Assembly: GCA_005765155.1 (NCBI GenBank)
Contig: VCCP01000005.1
Coordinates: forward strand, 2,046,001 to 2,110,000
DNA from: Zelopaecilomyces penicillatus
Taxonomy: Eukaryota > Ascomycota > Sordariomycetes > Hypocreales > Pseudodiploosporaceae
DNA: 64,000 bases
Direction: 5' to 3'
Below, piece by piece: positions 35,276-58,878 of this stretch. The first letter of the stretch is position 1, and each line of letters begins with the position of its first letter. The notes under the pieces were generated by a model. That model ran no database searches, was not told the DNA's origin, and was given only the letters and a program-made list of their open reading frames with translations. The position numbers were made by a program, and so were the translations under genes.

Positions 35276-36485
35276 ATATTATTATTATACTTTAATAATA
35301 ATAATATTAATAATTTTAAAGATATCTAGCTTTTAAATCTAGCCTATCATTTTAAATCTTATATCCTTTTCTCTTTTAATAAGATTAATATTAATAGCTT
35401 ATACTAGCTTTTTTTCTTTATTAAATAAAGAATCTTATGATAATTCTTTTTTTAAATATAAAGTTTATTTAAATTTATTTATAATCTTAAGATATAATAA
35501 TAATACCTTATTCTTTTAAGCTTTTAAACTATTTTATAAATAGCTTTATTCTATTAAAATATAAATATTTCTTTAGCTTTATTATATTTTTAAGGTATTA
35601 TATTATTTATAATACTTTATAATTATATTATTTATATATTTATCTTTAGATTAATATCTAGATATTTTTATTAAATATAAAAGATTAATTTAATTAATTC
35701 TTTAATCTTAATTATATCTATTTTTTTTTAAATCTATTCTTGTATTATATTAATTTAAGAATAAAATCTTTTTATAATCTTAATTTTTATTATCTATAAA
35801 AAACAATTAAATCCTATTATATCTATATTAATACTTTAATATTTATATAATAGATCTAAACTTTATTAAGCTAGATCTAAAGTATTAATTTATTATTTAT
35901 TCTTAATCTCTATAATTATTCTATAAAAAATAATTAAGAAAAGGTATTATTATTATATTAATCTAAATATAATTTAAGCTCTTAATTAATTTCTATAATA
36001 AATATTCTATATTAAATAATATATATTAAAATTATTTATAAGGATATATTATCTTTATAATTAAAATATCTTTATAAATAATATAATTTATAGCCTTTTA
36101 TTATAGGGTTTAAAGTATATAAATTATATTATAAGAATATCCTTATCTTACCTTAAAATAATATAAATCTAATCCTTATTAGCTTATTATAATTATATTA
36201 TAAGATTATATTTTTTATAAATATATATAATTATATAATTATTATTTTCTATTATTTAATATTTATCTCTTCTTATAATAAAGGGTATCTTTATTTATAG
36301 ATTAATTAATAGTTCTTATATAATAATAATATTATATTCTTTATATAATTATATTAATATCTTAGCTTTATTTAAGCCCTTTTCTTTAATATTCTAATAT
36401 TCTAATATAATATAAATAATATTATAAAAGAGAGATAATTATATAGCCTTTTTATATTAATATTACTATTATAATATAATCTAAA

Positions 36486-39400
36486 TAATAATACTTTTAA
36501 TTATTATTAAAACTTAAATTAAGCTTAAAAAAGATTTAAATTATATAATCTTAAAAGGCTTATATAATTATAAATAAAATTAATTATTTTTATAAAATAA
36601 AAAAAATTGAAGATTAAGCTTTTATAATTTATAATTTATTTATTATATATAATTAAATTAATCTTATTTTTAATCTTTTTTAATCTTTTTATAATCTTTT
36701 ATTTTAATAATTAATAAAATAATCTTTTTAAAATAAAAATTAATTAAAAAGATTATTAAAATTAAAATTAAAAATAAATAATAATAAAATAAATAATAAT
36801 TATTAATTATTAGCTTATAAATAATAAATCTAAATTAATTTTAAAAATCTAAATAATAATTAATAATAATATAGTTTTATTAAGAATTATAAAATAATCT
36901 TTTATTTAATAAAAGTAATCTTTAATTTAAATATTTATTTAATATTTAATTAGTTTTAAATAATTTATTATTATTTTTTAAATTAATTTATTATTATTTT
37001 TTAAATTAATTTATTATTAATAAATAATAAATAATATTTATAAAAAAAAATTAAATTAATTAATTTAAATAATTAAAAAAGAATATAAAAAAAAGAATAA
37101 AATAAAATATTTAGCTTTATTTTAAAATAAGGATTATAATATAATATTAAATCTTTTAATATTAAAGGATTTAATTATTTTAATTTAATTATCTTATATA
37201 TTAAACTATAAAGAAATATAATAATTAAAATAATATTATAATAATATTTAAATTTAAGCTTTTTTAATATTAAAATATTAATAAATATTTTAGATTAAAC
37301 TATAAAATCTTTTAATTTAATTTAATATATAATTTATAATAATCTTTATAAATTTTTAAAAAGATATATAAAAGATACTATAATAAGCTAGTCTTATAAT
37401 TATTATAAATAAATATTAAGAATAATATTAATAAACTTAAAGAAAAAAAAAGATTCTTATATTATCTTTATTTAATCCCTTTTCTTATATTAATTAGGTT
37501 TAGATTAAGCCTATCTTATATTTATAATTAAGACTTAAATTAAAAGCCTAAGCCTATATTATATTATCCTACTTTTAATATTATATTATCCTTTAAATTA
37601 ATAAAGATAATAAAGGTTTATTATAAGATAAAAACTTTTTAATATTAATCTATTTATTAATTATTTTAATAATAATATAATAAAAAAATAACCCTAATTA
37701 TATTTTATTAAATCCTATTTTAAGTTTATATTATACTTTTATTCCTTTTTTATTAAATATTATTTTAATTCTTTTTAAATATTAATTATAATTAATAAAT
37801 AATTCTATTTATATTTTCTCTTACTTTTATTTTTAATAAATAAGAAAGTAAATAATATATTAAATATTTAATCTAATAGTAAATTATTAGATTATTAAAG
37901 GCTTTATATCCTTTAAAATAATATTAAGCCAGGCCTTAAGCCTATTATCCCCTTAAAGATATATATTATATTTATTAATTATTTAATATTAATACTAATT
38001 TATTTTTTCTTTAAATAGTATTATAAAAAATATATTATTAATACTTTATTTATATAAAATAACTCTAATAATAAATTAATTATTCTTTTTAAATAAATAT
38101 ATTTATTATATTTATTTTATATTAAGAATATAATATATATTAAAAAGAATAAATATAATTATCTTTTTTATTATATCTATATTCTATATTATAAATCCTA
38201 TACTTTATATTATTATAAAAAGCTTTTACTTTTAAATAATCTAACCCTTTATATAACTATAAAAATATTATATACTTTTATTTATTAAGATAGATATATT
38301 ATATCTTTAACTTAAATAAAATCTAATAATATATTTAATTAATTAATTTATTTTTTATTTATATAAAAGTAAATAATAATAAGCTAGAAGATTATTTTTA
38401 TAAAAACTAAATAAAATCATTTTATCTTTATTAATATTTATATAGCCCCTTAAATTATCTAGTCTATTATCTTTTTAAGGAACACCTTAATATATTATCT
38501 ATTATCTTAGGCTTTTATATTTATTATATCTATTTATAATAGCTTCTTTATATTCTTTAATAGGTCTTTATTAACTTTAATTACTTATTATAATAGATAA
38601 TATTTTATTTAATCTATTCTTAATATTTAATATATCCTATAATAATAAGAAAAGATATATTATATAATTAAAGATATATAGATAAGTTTATATTCCTTTA
38701 TTTAATCTTATTTAATTTTATTTTAATTTTATATAGGAATAATAAATTATTTTAATAAAGAAATAATAGGCTTAGATTATTTATAAGAAAAAGAAGAGAA
38801 AAGCTAATTAAATATATTAAAAGATACTTTTCTTTAATATTAATACCTTTTAAATTATATTTATTTAATATATAATAATATAGATAGTATAGATATAATC
38901 TTTAATTAATACTATTAATTTATTATTATTCTTTATTATAATATATATATCTAGATTTTTAATTATCACTTTTTAAAGGTAGTTAATTAATATATCTTTA
39001 TCTTTTAATCCTTAATATATATTCTAATTAAATATAATAATAACTTTATTTAAAGGTAATACCTTTTTTTAAAGAGATTATTTTATTTATATTATAAATC
39101 CTATCCCTTATAGTATTTAATTAAATATATCTTTATTAAGTCTAGCTTATTAATATACTTTTTATAATATTAATATCTAATAATCTTATTTTTATTATAA
39201 TCTAATTCTTTATAAGGATAGTTTAGGCTTTAATATTAATAAAATTATAATATAATTTATTAATAATATTAAATAGGTTAAGGCGTTAAGAAAAGAAAAT
39301 ATAAAGATAAGATAAAAATAAAGCTTTATTATTAATAAAATAAGATTTAATTAATTTTATTATTTAATTTTATTTTAAAAAAAAGATTATTATTTTATAT

Positions 39401-42400
39401 TTAATATTAATATATTATAGGATTATTAAAATAATAAATATTATTCTATTTTATTTTAAAATTATTTAATACTTATAATTATTTTATATTTTTAATAGTT
39501 CTTATATAGGGTTAATTTTTTTTTTATAAGTATTTATTACTTTTAGCCTTTATTTTATTTATTCTTTATTATAAGAATATTCTTTACTTTTTATTCTTAT
39601 ATTATATTTTTATAATTATTATTTAATATTTAAAAATAGCTTGATCTATTATCTATTATTTATTAAAATAAATATAAATTATTTAATACTTATTTTATTA
39701 AATTAATATAAAATATAAAATAGATTCCTTTAAATATATTAAATATAATTATTAAGGGTATAGGGATATTAATAACTTTATATTTAATATATAATTAATC
39801 TAGCTTAGATAGTTTATTTTGATATTATATAAAAAAAGCTATATATTATCTTTAAAAAGAAAGTATTTTATTAAATAATAGAAGTTATTTATAGCTTTTT
39901 AGGCTTATTATTATAAATAAATAATTATAGCTTATATAAGATTAATTCTAGATTAAATATAATTAAGAAATACTATTATTTATTCTTTTAATAATATCTT
40001 ATCCTTATTTAAATATAATTTCTATTATATTAAATTAATCTTAAAGTTATTTAATAATTTATTTAGATTTATATTAATAATTAAAGATTCTTTATTATTA
40101 AATATTAATTAATAAACTAGAAGATAATTAATCTAATTAAACTATAAGAAATATATAATTATTTAAAAAATAATTTAAATCTTTTAATTTATATATTCTA
40201 TATTATTATCTCTTTATAGATAATATATTATAAATAAAAGTTATTTGATATTTATTAATTTATAAAGTATAATTTAAAATAATTTAATTAATTTAAACTC
40301 TAAACTATAATAATCTCTTTTAGGAATTTATAAAAGTATTATTAAATATTCTAGAATTATTTAATATATATCTTAATAATTATAGATATTATTATCTTTA
40401 ATTAAATATATTTTAATAAATAATTAATAATAATTATAATAAAAGAGTTTAAATATTTATTTTTATTTTAAATATCTTATTAAAAAGGAATTATATATTC
40501 TTTAAATAATTATAATAATAAAAAGCTTTTAATTTAAAAGCTAGAGTTAATCTCTATAAATAAATACTTTATATATATTTATTATATAATTTATTCTTTA
40601 TTCTTTTATCTTAGCTTTAATAAGGAATTATTATATACCCTTTTTAATTATATATAAATAATAGTTATAAATAAAATCCTTTTAAAAGGCTTAATCTTAA
40701 AGACTAAATAAATAAATATCCTTAAATAATATTATCTTATTTAAAAGATTAATTATCTTTTCTTTAAATAATATATATATATATATATTAGAGCTATTTT
40801 AATTAGGTATATAATCTATATTAAAATTATCTTTTTATCTCTTATATCTTATTCTCTTCTTAATAAGGTATTAAATCAAGCTATTTAAAAGCTAGATTAA
40901 TAATAAAGATAATATTAAAAAAATAAAAATATTTCTATTTATCTAGCTTATTATTTAAAAAGCTTTTTTAAGCTTATAGAATATTCTAGATTCTTATAAT
41001 TAATTAAAATAATAAATAATTTTATTATTTCTTTTAATTTAATTAATTATATTTTTAAATAAGATATAATTATTAAAAGTTCTTTATTATAAATTATATA
41101 ATTCCTTTTAATTATAATAAATTTAATTAAATAATATATAATTAATAATAGAATATTATTATATATTTATAAAAGGTATCTTTTAAATACCTTTTTTAAA
41201 TAATTAACTTTAATAATTATATTCTTCTTAAGGTTTTATTAAATTAAAACTAGTTTTATAATAAATATTTATTTTAATACTTCAAAAGCTATATTTTTAT
41301 ATTATTTTATTAAAAAAAGAGTTCTTTTATTTATTAAATAAATAAATAGCTTAATTAAAATAAAAAGAATAGAATAAATTCTTAATAAAAATTAATAAAA
41401 ATTAAAAAGCTTTTAATTCCTTATATCTATATAAATATTTCTTAATCTTTTATAATTATAATCTTTTTTAATATTAAATATATAATTTTTCTTATCTTAA
41501 TAATAAATCTTAAATATTAAATAATAATTATAATAAAAATATATTTATTAATATTAATAAATAAGCTAGCCTTTTATAAATATAAAAGAATATTTTAAAT
41601 CTTTTATAAATAATTCTTTTTAAAACCTTTTAAATATATAAGGATATTATTTAGATATATTATAATAAAATTATTTAAGATATATCCTAAAATTAAATTA
41701 ATATATCTTTAGAAGGTTATAAAGGTATTTAATAAACTAAATAATATAATAAGTTATTTAAATAAATTAAACCAGATTTAAAATACTATAAAATATTTAT
41801 CTTTTTTTATAATTTAGATTTTATAAAAAATAGAATAGATATCTAGTTCTATAAATTAATAGATATTAAATAATAATCTTAATATTTTTTTAATTAATAA
41901 TAATAGATATTAATCTTTTATTATAATTTTATTTAATGCTTAATAATCTATATAAAATCTTTATCCTTTTATAGCTTTTTTAATAAAAAAATAAATATAA
42001 TAATTATAAAGGAGCTAGCTTTAATCTCTCCCTTATCTATTAATTCTATAATTTATTTTTATATTTTTAATAAACAATCTTAAAGTATATTATATAAGGA
42101 TCCTTAAAATAGATTTATTAATTATTTATTTAATCTTATTATAACTTTTTAAAGAATTATATAACTTTATAATATTATTTAATATAAAAATAAATTATTA
42201 ATGTTAAATAAATATCTTATATTTAATAATTAAATATATAATAAAGCTTAGCTAGTTTTATTAAATTAGGCTATATTAAGCTATTTATTATTATAAGTTT
42301 TTATTTAAAATATATATATAAAAAAAGCTTATTAGGATATTATTTAATATATTCTAACTTAATCTAGACTATATCCTTATAATAAGGATTATAAAATATT

Positions 42401-43075
42401 AATATTATATATTTTAAAAGCTTATATAGATTATATACTTAATTTAATCTATTTATTAAATAAAACTCTTAAATAAATCTTTAAGAAGATATTAATATAT
42501 TATTTTAAATAACTTTTTATTAATTTTTATATTCTTTAATAAAGTTCTTATTAATAATAATTTTATAATAAATAATTATTAATTAAGTTAAAAAGGTGTC
42601 CTTATTATTATTAAATAATTAAGATAAAAGAAAAGATATATATTTTAAATAAATAAGTTTTTTTATTTTCTTTTTTAGATTATTAATTTTATAATCTTAA
42701 TTAATAATTTATATCTTTATATATAGAATAGTTTATTTATTCTTTTATAATTAATTATATAAATCCTTAAAGATAAATAAGATAGATTATTAATATTTTA
42801 ATATAGATAGTTATTTTATTTTAAAGAATATATCCCTTTTTCTAATAAGATATAAAAAGGAAAGTTTATTAAATATAATAAGCTAGCTTTATAACTATTA
42901 TAAATAGGTATTAAGAATAATATTAATAAACTTAAAGAAAAAGAAGAGATCTCTATATTATCCTTATTTAATCCCTCTTTTTATACTAGTTAGGCTTAGA
43001 TCAGGCCTGTCTTATATTTATAATTAAGGCTTAGGCTAAAAGCCTGAGCCTATAATAGATACTCTTTAATATTCT
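36486..43075 (-). mobile_element. RIP-inactivated Ty3/gypsy retrotransposon remnant Y
   Basis: On the minus strand, translation across stops shows gypsy RT blocks: an FxIDYxALNK-type block at about 41931-41975, then further along the element a YLDD-ILIY block whose active-site codons at 41646-41657 read Tyr-Leu-Asn-Asn. A direct repeat of about 190 bp, 37380-37570 and 42870-43060, brackets about 5.7 kb and may be part of the LTRs. Both repeats contain a palindromic AGGCTTAGGCTAAAAGCCT-like piece in varying decay. DNA outside the left repeat (36490-36830) also matches the fragment at 12.4 kb, so the true ends are uncertain. Confidence 0.6.
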
Positions 43076-43229
43076 TCTTTTTTAAAATAATATATTTAAT
43101 TAATAGATTAATTATCTTTATATTAATTATTTAAAATATATTAAAATTATTATTTAAATTATATTAATATATTAATTATTAAATAATTAAAATAAATATT
43201 TAATATATAATTATAAAGCTATTAATAAG

Positions 43230-45600
43230 CTAGATTAATTATAATAATATTTAAATTAGATTTTTTTAAAGTTTATTTATATATATAAATATTATTATTC
43301 TTATTTATATATTATATTAGCTTATATATATTTATAAGTTAAACCTTAAATATAATATAAATAATCCCTTTTTATTTAATAAATAAATAAAAAAAAATCC
43401 TTATTTCTTTTTAGTTTATTATATACTCTTTATATTTTTATAGTATTTATTCAAGCTCTTTTATATATAATAAATTCTATCTTTATATTTAATAATTAAT
43501 AGAGAATTTATATAATATATATAATATTTATATACCTATTTAATTAAAGTTATAAAGATAAGGATTAATAAAACTATCTTTAAATCTAGATTAATATTTT
43601 AATTTTATTATTAAAAATTATAATTAAATTATTTTATTTTCCTTAATAAAAGAGATCTTTATAATTTATTTAAATATAGAATTTTATTATTTTCAATTAG
43701 ATTTTATAGATTTCTTTAAAATTCTATCTTTTAATATATTTTTATAATTATAATTATTTTATTATTATTTTAATATATTATTATAATAGTTTTAGTTTTC
43801 CTTATATTTATTAATAAATATTAATAAATTATATAATTTTATTATTATATAATTTTATTATTATTATTATATAAATCTTATTTCTTTTCCTTTTCTTTTT
43901 TTAAGTTATTTAATAAATAAGCCTTTTTTTCCTTTTTTTTTCGTTTTATTCCTTTTTTTTTATCTTATTTAATAAAGAAGAGAAAAGAAGAGTTATTTAT
44001 ACTTTTATTATATTATTATGTCTAATACTATTAATATATTTTTATAATAATACTTTTTAATAAAATATCTTTATTATTATTTAATTATTTATTTAATTAA
44101 ATCTTATTAAATAATTAATATTATTATTATTAATTCTTATAAATATATTTATTATCCTTATATTATTATAAATAATAGTAAGATTAAAGCTTAGTATAAT
44201 TTCTTAATATATAATTAATAATCTTATTATATCTTGATTATTAATCTTTTTAAATATTAATTAATATTATATTTATTATTATAATATATATTTAAATTAT
44301 AAAAAGATATATATATCATTATATTATTATTATATCCTTTTAATATTTATTAAATATTAAAACAAGCCTTAATTATTATTTAAGCTGTATTTAATATTAT
44401 AATAATTATAAATGTTTTTTTTTTAAAATAATATATTATTATATCTTTAATATTATAATTCTTTTATTAATCTTAATATTAAATATAATAGTTTAGAATA
44501 TTATTAGAAATTATATTAAATATAAGCTTTATAATATTATTTTAAAGTTATAGATAGATCTCATCCCTTTTATTACTTATATAAATTAATTAAAGGAAAT
44601 AATTAAATTATTTTTATATTATTATATAAATCATTATTTTATTATTATATATTTATTATATTAGTTAATATTTATATAAAAGATTATTATTCTTATTCAG
44701 GTTATAAATCTTTATAATCTAATAAAGAAAAAGAATATTATATACATATTATTATTATTATATTATATTTAATATATAATCTTTAAATATTTAATAATAA
44801 ACCTTTAAATTGAATACTATAATATCTTTATTATTTAAGTATTATTGTTTTATTATTTATCTTTTAAATTTATAATATTATATTATATTCTTTTAATCTT
44901 TTAAGCTTTTTTATTTATTATATAATCCTTTTTATTATAAATAATACTATAAATATACTTATTTAATTATATTTAGTTTAAAATGATATTATATTTTATT
45001 TAATAATATAATAAAAATAATTAAATATATTTTAATATTATAAGATAAAATAAAATATTATTTTATCTTATTTTTTATTCTTATAATTATATAATAATAT
45101 AAAATATAAAGGATTATATAATAATAATAATAATAATAAAAGGCTTTAAGCTTTATTTATTTAATTCTGATTTATATAAATAAAAAGCTTTTTATATTAA
45201 TTAAATTATTATATTTTCTTAATATTATCTAGTTTAAGATTATTAATTTTATAATTAATTTATAATTTCTTTATTAATTAATATTTCTTTTATTAATATA
45301 ATAAAGCCTTTATAAAGATTCTTTTTTTAATTATTAATCATTAAAAAGCTTATTAAATTTATAATTAAAGTATTAGAAGTATTAGTTTTATATTAATATT
45401 ATTATTATATTATATATTTATTTAAAGAATTTAATATAAGTTTATAAATAGATAAAGCTTTTAATCTTTTATTATATAAAATATAAATCTAATAATAATA
45501 TAAATATTTAAGATTTAAAAACATATATCAAAATAGCTTTATAAGTATAATAAACTAATTTTATAATCTTTATAAATAAATATTAAGTAAGATATTAATA
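43230..45600 (-). mobile_element. LINE copy B, 3' part (reversed)
   Basis: Follows the order of landmarks of LINE copy A from about 31.2 to 33.9 kb on the same strand, but is more diverged. The RT region is missing, so the element is 5'-truncated or interrupted by the gypsy remnant that follows. No tail can be read with confidence at the left end. Confidence 0.5.
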
Positions 45601-54240
<8,640 letters not shown>

Positions 54241-56760
54241 AATAGATTAAAAGATTAATTAATCTTTTAATAAATAATTCTAAGTTTTATTTAAATTAAG
54301 CTTTTCTTATAAGGATTTTTAAATATAAATTATATTTAATTATAAATTATATAAATTATAAATAAAGCTTAAACCTATAATAATAAGCTTTAATAATATT
54401 ATAAAAATATTATAATTATATTATATATATTTTAATAATATATATAAAGATTATATCTTTTTATAATTTTTTTCTTTTAACTATATTTTAATTATCTTAA
54501 TTATTAGATTATTTTCTATTTTTATAATTTAATATGATATATACCTTTTTAATAGTATTATTATAGATAAAATAAGTCTTACTTTAAAAATAATTTAAGG
54601 TATTAAATATATCCTTATAATAAATTTAATAATTATTAGATTTATAAGATAAGCTTTTTTTAAATCAATATTTAATATTTAATAAATATCAGCTTTTTAT
54701 TAAGCTTAATATTAAATATTTATATATACTTTATATAATAAATAATAATATTATTAAATATTTATATATACTTCATATAATAAATAATAATATTATTAAA
54801 TTAAAGGCCCTATATAAATATTATATAAGCCTTAAGAAAATAAATAAATTTAAATTTATTTAATATAAATTCCAGCTTGTTTATTTTAAATTAATTCTTA
54901 TATATCCTTTAAGCTTATTTTAAATAAAGATAGATATTATTTATATTAAAGCTATTATTTAATAGATTTATATTATTTATTAACTCTATTATATTAAAGC
55001 CTTATATTATATTTAAAGCCTATTATAAAATAATAATATAAATAATAAAAAGGATTAAAAATAAAAAGAACTTTTAAAGAATTTTAATAAGGATTATATA
55101 AATATTAATTAATATATTATTTAAATAATATCTTATTATTCTTTTATTAAAATAATTATATAATTAATTTATAATCTATTTTAAAAAATCTTTTTTTATA
55201 ATATTTAAAATAATTAATAATAAGGAATTATATTAAATATTCTTTTAATATTGAATTAAAATAATATTATATTATTATTATTATTATTATTTTAAACTAT
55301 CTATACTTTAATAATAACTATAAAAACTATAATTTTAATATTTTTATTTATTTTATTTTTTATCTAGCCTTTTAATAAAAGGCTTATTTATTTTATTATA
55401 AAATATATATTTATTAAATATTATTTTAATAATCTTTTTTATTATAATAAATAAAAATATAAGCTTTTACTCTTTAATATTTTAATAGATTATTTATTTT
55501 TCTTTTAGCTTTTTAATAATAGTTATTATTATATTATAGAATTATTAAAGAAAATATTATAATTTAAAGCTTTTATTTATTAAATATATTATTATTATAA
55601 ATGTAATTAATTATTAATTTTAAGATATCCTATTAAAATATTATTTTCTTTAAAGGTATTTTATTTTTTTAATATTATAAAATATTTATTTAATTTTATT
55701 AATTTATTTTCTTTTAATTTCTATTATTTTAAGCCTTTTTAATACCTTTTATAATAAAAAAGATCTTTTAATTAAAACTATAATCTTTTTAATAATTATA
55801 ATTATCTTAATATTATTATTATATCTTAATAATATTAATATTAATAGTTTTAAAGCTATATAATATTTAGATTTATTTATTTTTATAGGTCTTATATATT
55901 CTTTTTTTTTTAATAAGATTAATATTAATAGCTTATATTAGCTATCCCTTTTTATTATATAAAATACTTTATTATAATTCTTTTTATAATCTTTAAGTTC
56001 TTTTATATTTATTTATAATTATAAAATATAATAATAATATTTTATAATCTTAATTTCTATATAGCTTCTTATATAATTTATTTTATTAAAATATAAATAC
56101 TTTCTTAACTTTATTTTATTTAATTAATATTAAAGAATTTATATTATTATATAATTATATTATTAATAATTATATTATTAATATATTTCTTTCTTAATTA
56201 ATATTAATATATTTTTATTAATTTTTAAAAGATTAATTTAATTAATTATTATATTTTAATTTTTAAGTTTTTTTAAATCTAATATTTTATTAGTCTAGCT
56301 TAATAATAAGATTTTATTATTATTTTAACTTTTATTAAGTTATGAAAGTAATTAAACCTTATTATATTTAAATCTATATATTAATAATTATATAATAGAT
56401 TTAATATATTAATTATTTTATTATCTTTAGCTTATATTATTATTCTATAAAAATAATAAATAAAAGATATTAATATTATATAAGCTTAAAAAGAATTTAA
56501 GCCTTTAATTATCTTTTATAATAAATCTTCTATATTAAATAATATAAATTAAATTCTTTTATAAAAATATAATATCTGTATAATTATAATATATTAATTA
56601 ATAGATTAATTTATAGCCTTTTATTATAAGATTTTAAATATATAAATTATATTATAAAAGCTGTAATATTTTATTTAAATATAATATATATTTAATCCTT
56701 ATTTATTTATTATAATTATAATAAAGTGTTTTTTTTTTAATATCTATATTTATATATTTA
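54241..56760 (-). mobile_element. LINE copy E, 5' part (reversed)
   Basis: Collinear with copy A from about 34.15 to 36.22 kb, beginning near the RT active site (degenerate at about 54965-54985) and running into the 5' half. It lacks a 3' end and tail. With copy C it lies head to tail, which suggests two insertions or a tandem duplication with loss. Confidence 0.5.
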
Positions 56761-58700
56761 TATAATAGATTTAGTATTAGTTTAATTTAATAGAATCCTT
56801 ATACTCTTATCCTATAATATTAAATTCTAATATAAAGATATAAAATAAAATAAAATAATATAAATACCTTTATATAAAAAGCTATTATAATAAACTTAAT
56901 AAAAATTCCTTTAAAGCTATTATTAACTTTCTTATAATAATAATAATACTATATAATATTATATAATAATACTCTTTTTTTTATAATAAATCCTTAAAAT
57001 ATATTAATTTATTTTTAGATTTATAGTTATTATAAAGATTTTAAAGTTAAAGTTTTAAAGCTTTTATAATAGCTTTAAAAATAATCTTTATAAGATTTAT
57101 TTAAATTATTTAAGCTTAAGCCCTTTAAAATAATCTTATATCAATTACTTATAAAGTTTTTATTAAAGCCCTTATCTTTTATTATTAATAAAAGTAATAA
57201 TAAAAGTTTTAAAGTTTTTAGTTTATTAATCTTATTTAATTTTAATATCTTTAAGAAATTACTTGCTTTTTTATATATATTTTATATAAGAAATAATAAT
57301 TCTAGAATATATAATAAGATTTTAATTAAACTATAAATCTTATATTTAATAATATTATCTTTAAAATATAAATTAATATAAAAAATAGAATTATTAAGGT
57401 TAATTATCTCTAGTTATAATATTATATAATAATCTAAAAAAGGATATTATAAAAAATAAGATAAATATTATATATATTAATATATTAAAGATTATAATAC
57501 TTATAGCCTTAAATATATTAGAATTAATAGGATTAAAAAAGTTATAATATTAAATTATAAATAAAATATAAAATAAAAATAATTATAGATTAAAAAAGGA
57601 TTTTAATATCTATTAATTAATAAAAGAATATTTATAAAGATAATCTAGTTAATTTATTAACTTTAAATATTTATTAATAATATTATAAATATATAATATT
57701 ATCTTTAATAATTAAATATAAAGATTAAAAGGATTATTATAAAGATTCTAAAAGAATTATATATTATTAAAAAAAAGAAATTTATTTAAATAATAATAAT
57801 TAAAAGAGTATTAAAAATAATTAATATCTTTATTATAAAAATTATATTTTTAAGATATATTTATAAATTAATTATTAAATCTATAATTAAAAATAATATT
57901 ATAAATAAATTAATTAAAGATAATCTTAATACTTTTATTATAATAATAGATTATAAAATTATAATAATAATTAAATATTTATTAAATAATAATATTATAA
58001 TAACTTTTATAATTTTTATATTTTAAAAGATTATAAATAAGATTATATAGCTTTTAATATTTAAGTTAAATATTTCAATTATTATAAGGATTTATTTAAT
58101 ATTTATAAAAGGAATTCTAATATTATTATTATATTTATAAAATAAAAATCATATAAAAATTAAAATCTATTAATAAAATCTAATTAAATTAATATTAAGA
58201 ATATGTATTAAGCTATTTTAAAATATTATTATTATAAAAAAAATACTCTTTTTTATAGTTATTATCTTTAAAAATATAAATAAATTAATTAAAAAAAGAT
58301 TTCTTTTTAAAAAAGACTTTTATAAATATAAATCCTATAATAAATTAATTTAATAAATTTAATACTTTAAATATCATAAATATAGATATAAGGCTTATAT
58401 ATATAATATAATAATAATAATATATTATTTTTATAATAAAGATATGAAAATATATACTTTAAAAGATTTAATAAATATATTATATAAAAGAATAAGCTAT
58501 TATAAAGTTATATTATTTATACTAGTTAATATAAAGTCTTTATAAATATATACTTTAAGAAATAAATTATAATAAATAAATTTAAAAAGATTTATAAATA
58601 TAAATCCTTTTAATTTAATCTAATATATTATAATATAATAAATATAATATGATATAATAAATATAATAAATATATAGCTATTTTAATATAATATAAATAT
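56761..58700. repeat. RIP-decayed AT block, unassigned
   Basis: No gene and no motif I recognise. It may contain the 5' end of LINE copy D or another repeat; the boundary cannot be placed by eye. Confidence 0.4.
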
Positions 58701-58817
58701 AGAATTCTTTAAAAATCTAGTTAATTATCTTTAAAAGAGATAAAATATTATTAATACTAGAATAAATAATAATATTTTTAGCTTTAATTAAAATATAATT
58801 ATAATAATAATAAATAT

Positions 58818-58818
<1 letters not shown>

Positions 58819-58853
<35 letters not shown>

Positions 58854-58878
58854 TATAATAATAATAATAATAATAATA
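58819..58878. repeat. (AAT)n microsatellite
   Basis: Imperfect trinucleotide run of about 20 units with one interruption, near the presumed 5' end of LINE copy D. Confidence 0.85.

Larger units (their letters stand above)
31178..36485 (-). mobile_element. RIP-inactivated Tad-like LINE, copy A (reversed)
   Basis: Matches, in reverse complement, the forward copy ending at 63905, including the RT active-site codons at 34344-34355 (minus strand), where the FVDD-type box reads Phe-Ile-Asn-Asn. The 3' end is at the left, marked by a short (TAA)4-type tail at about 31170-31185. Length is about 5.3 kb, close to a full LINE. Reading frames are destroyed by stops. Tandem arrays at 32887-33172 and 35160-35275 lie inside it. 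The 5' end at about 36.48 kb is approximate. Confidence 0.7.
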
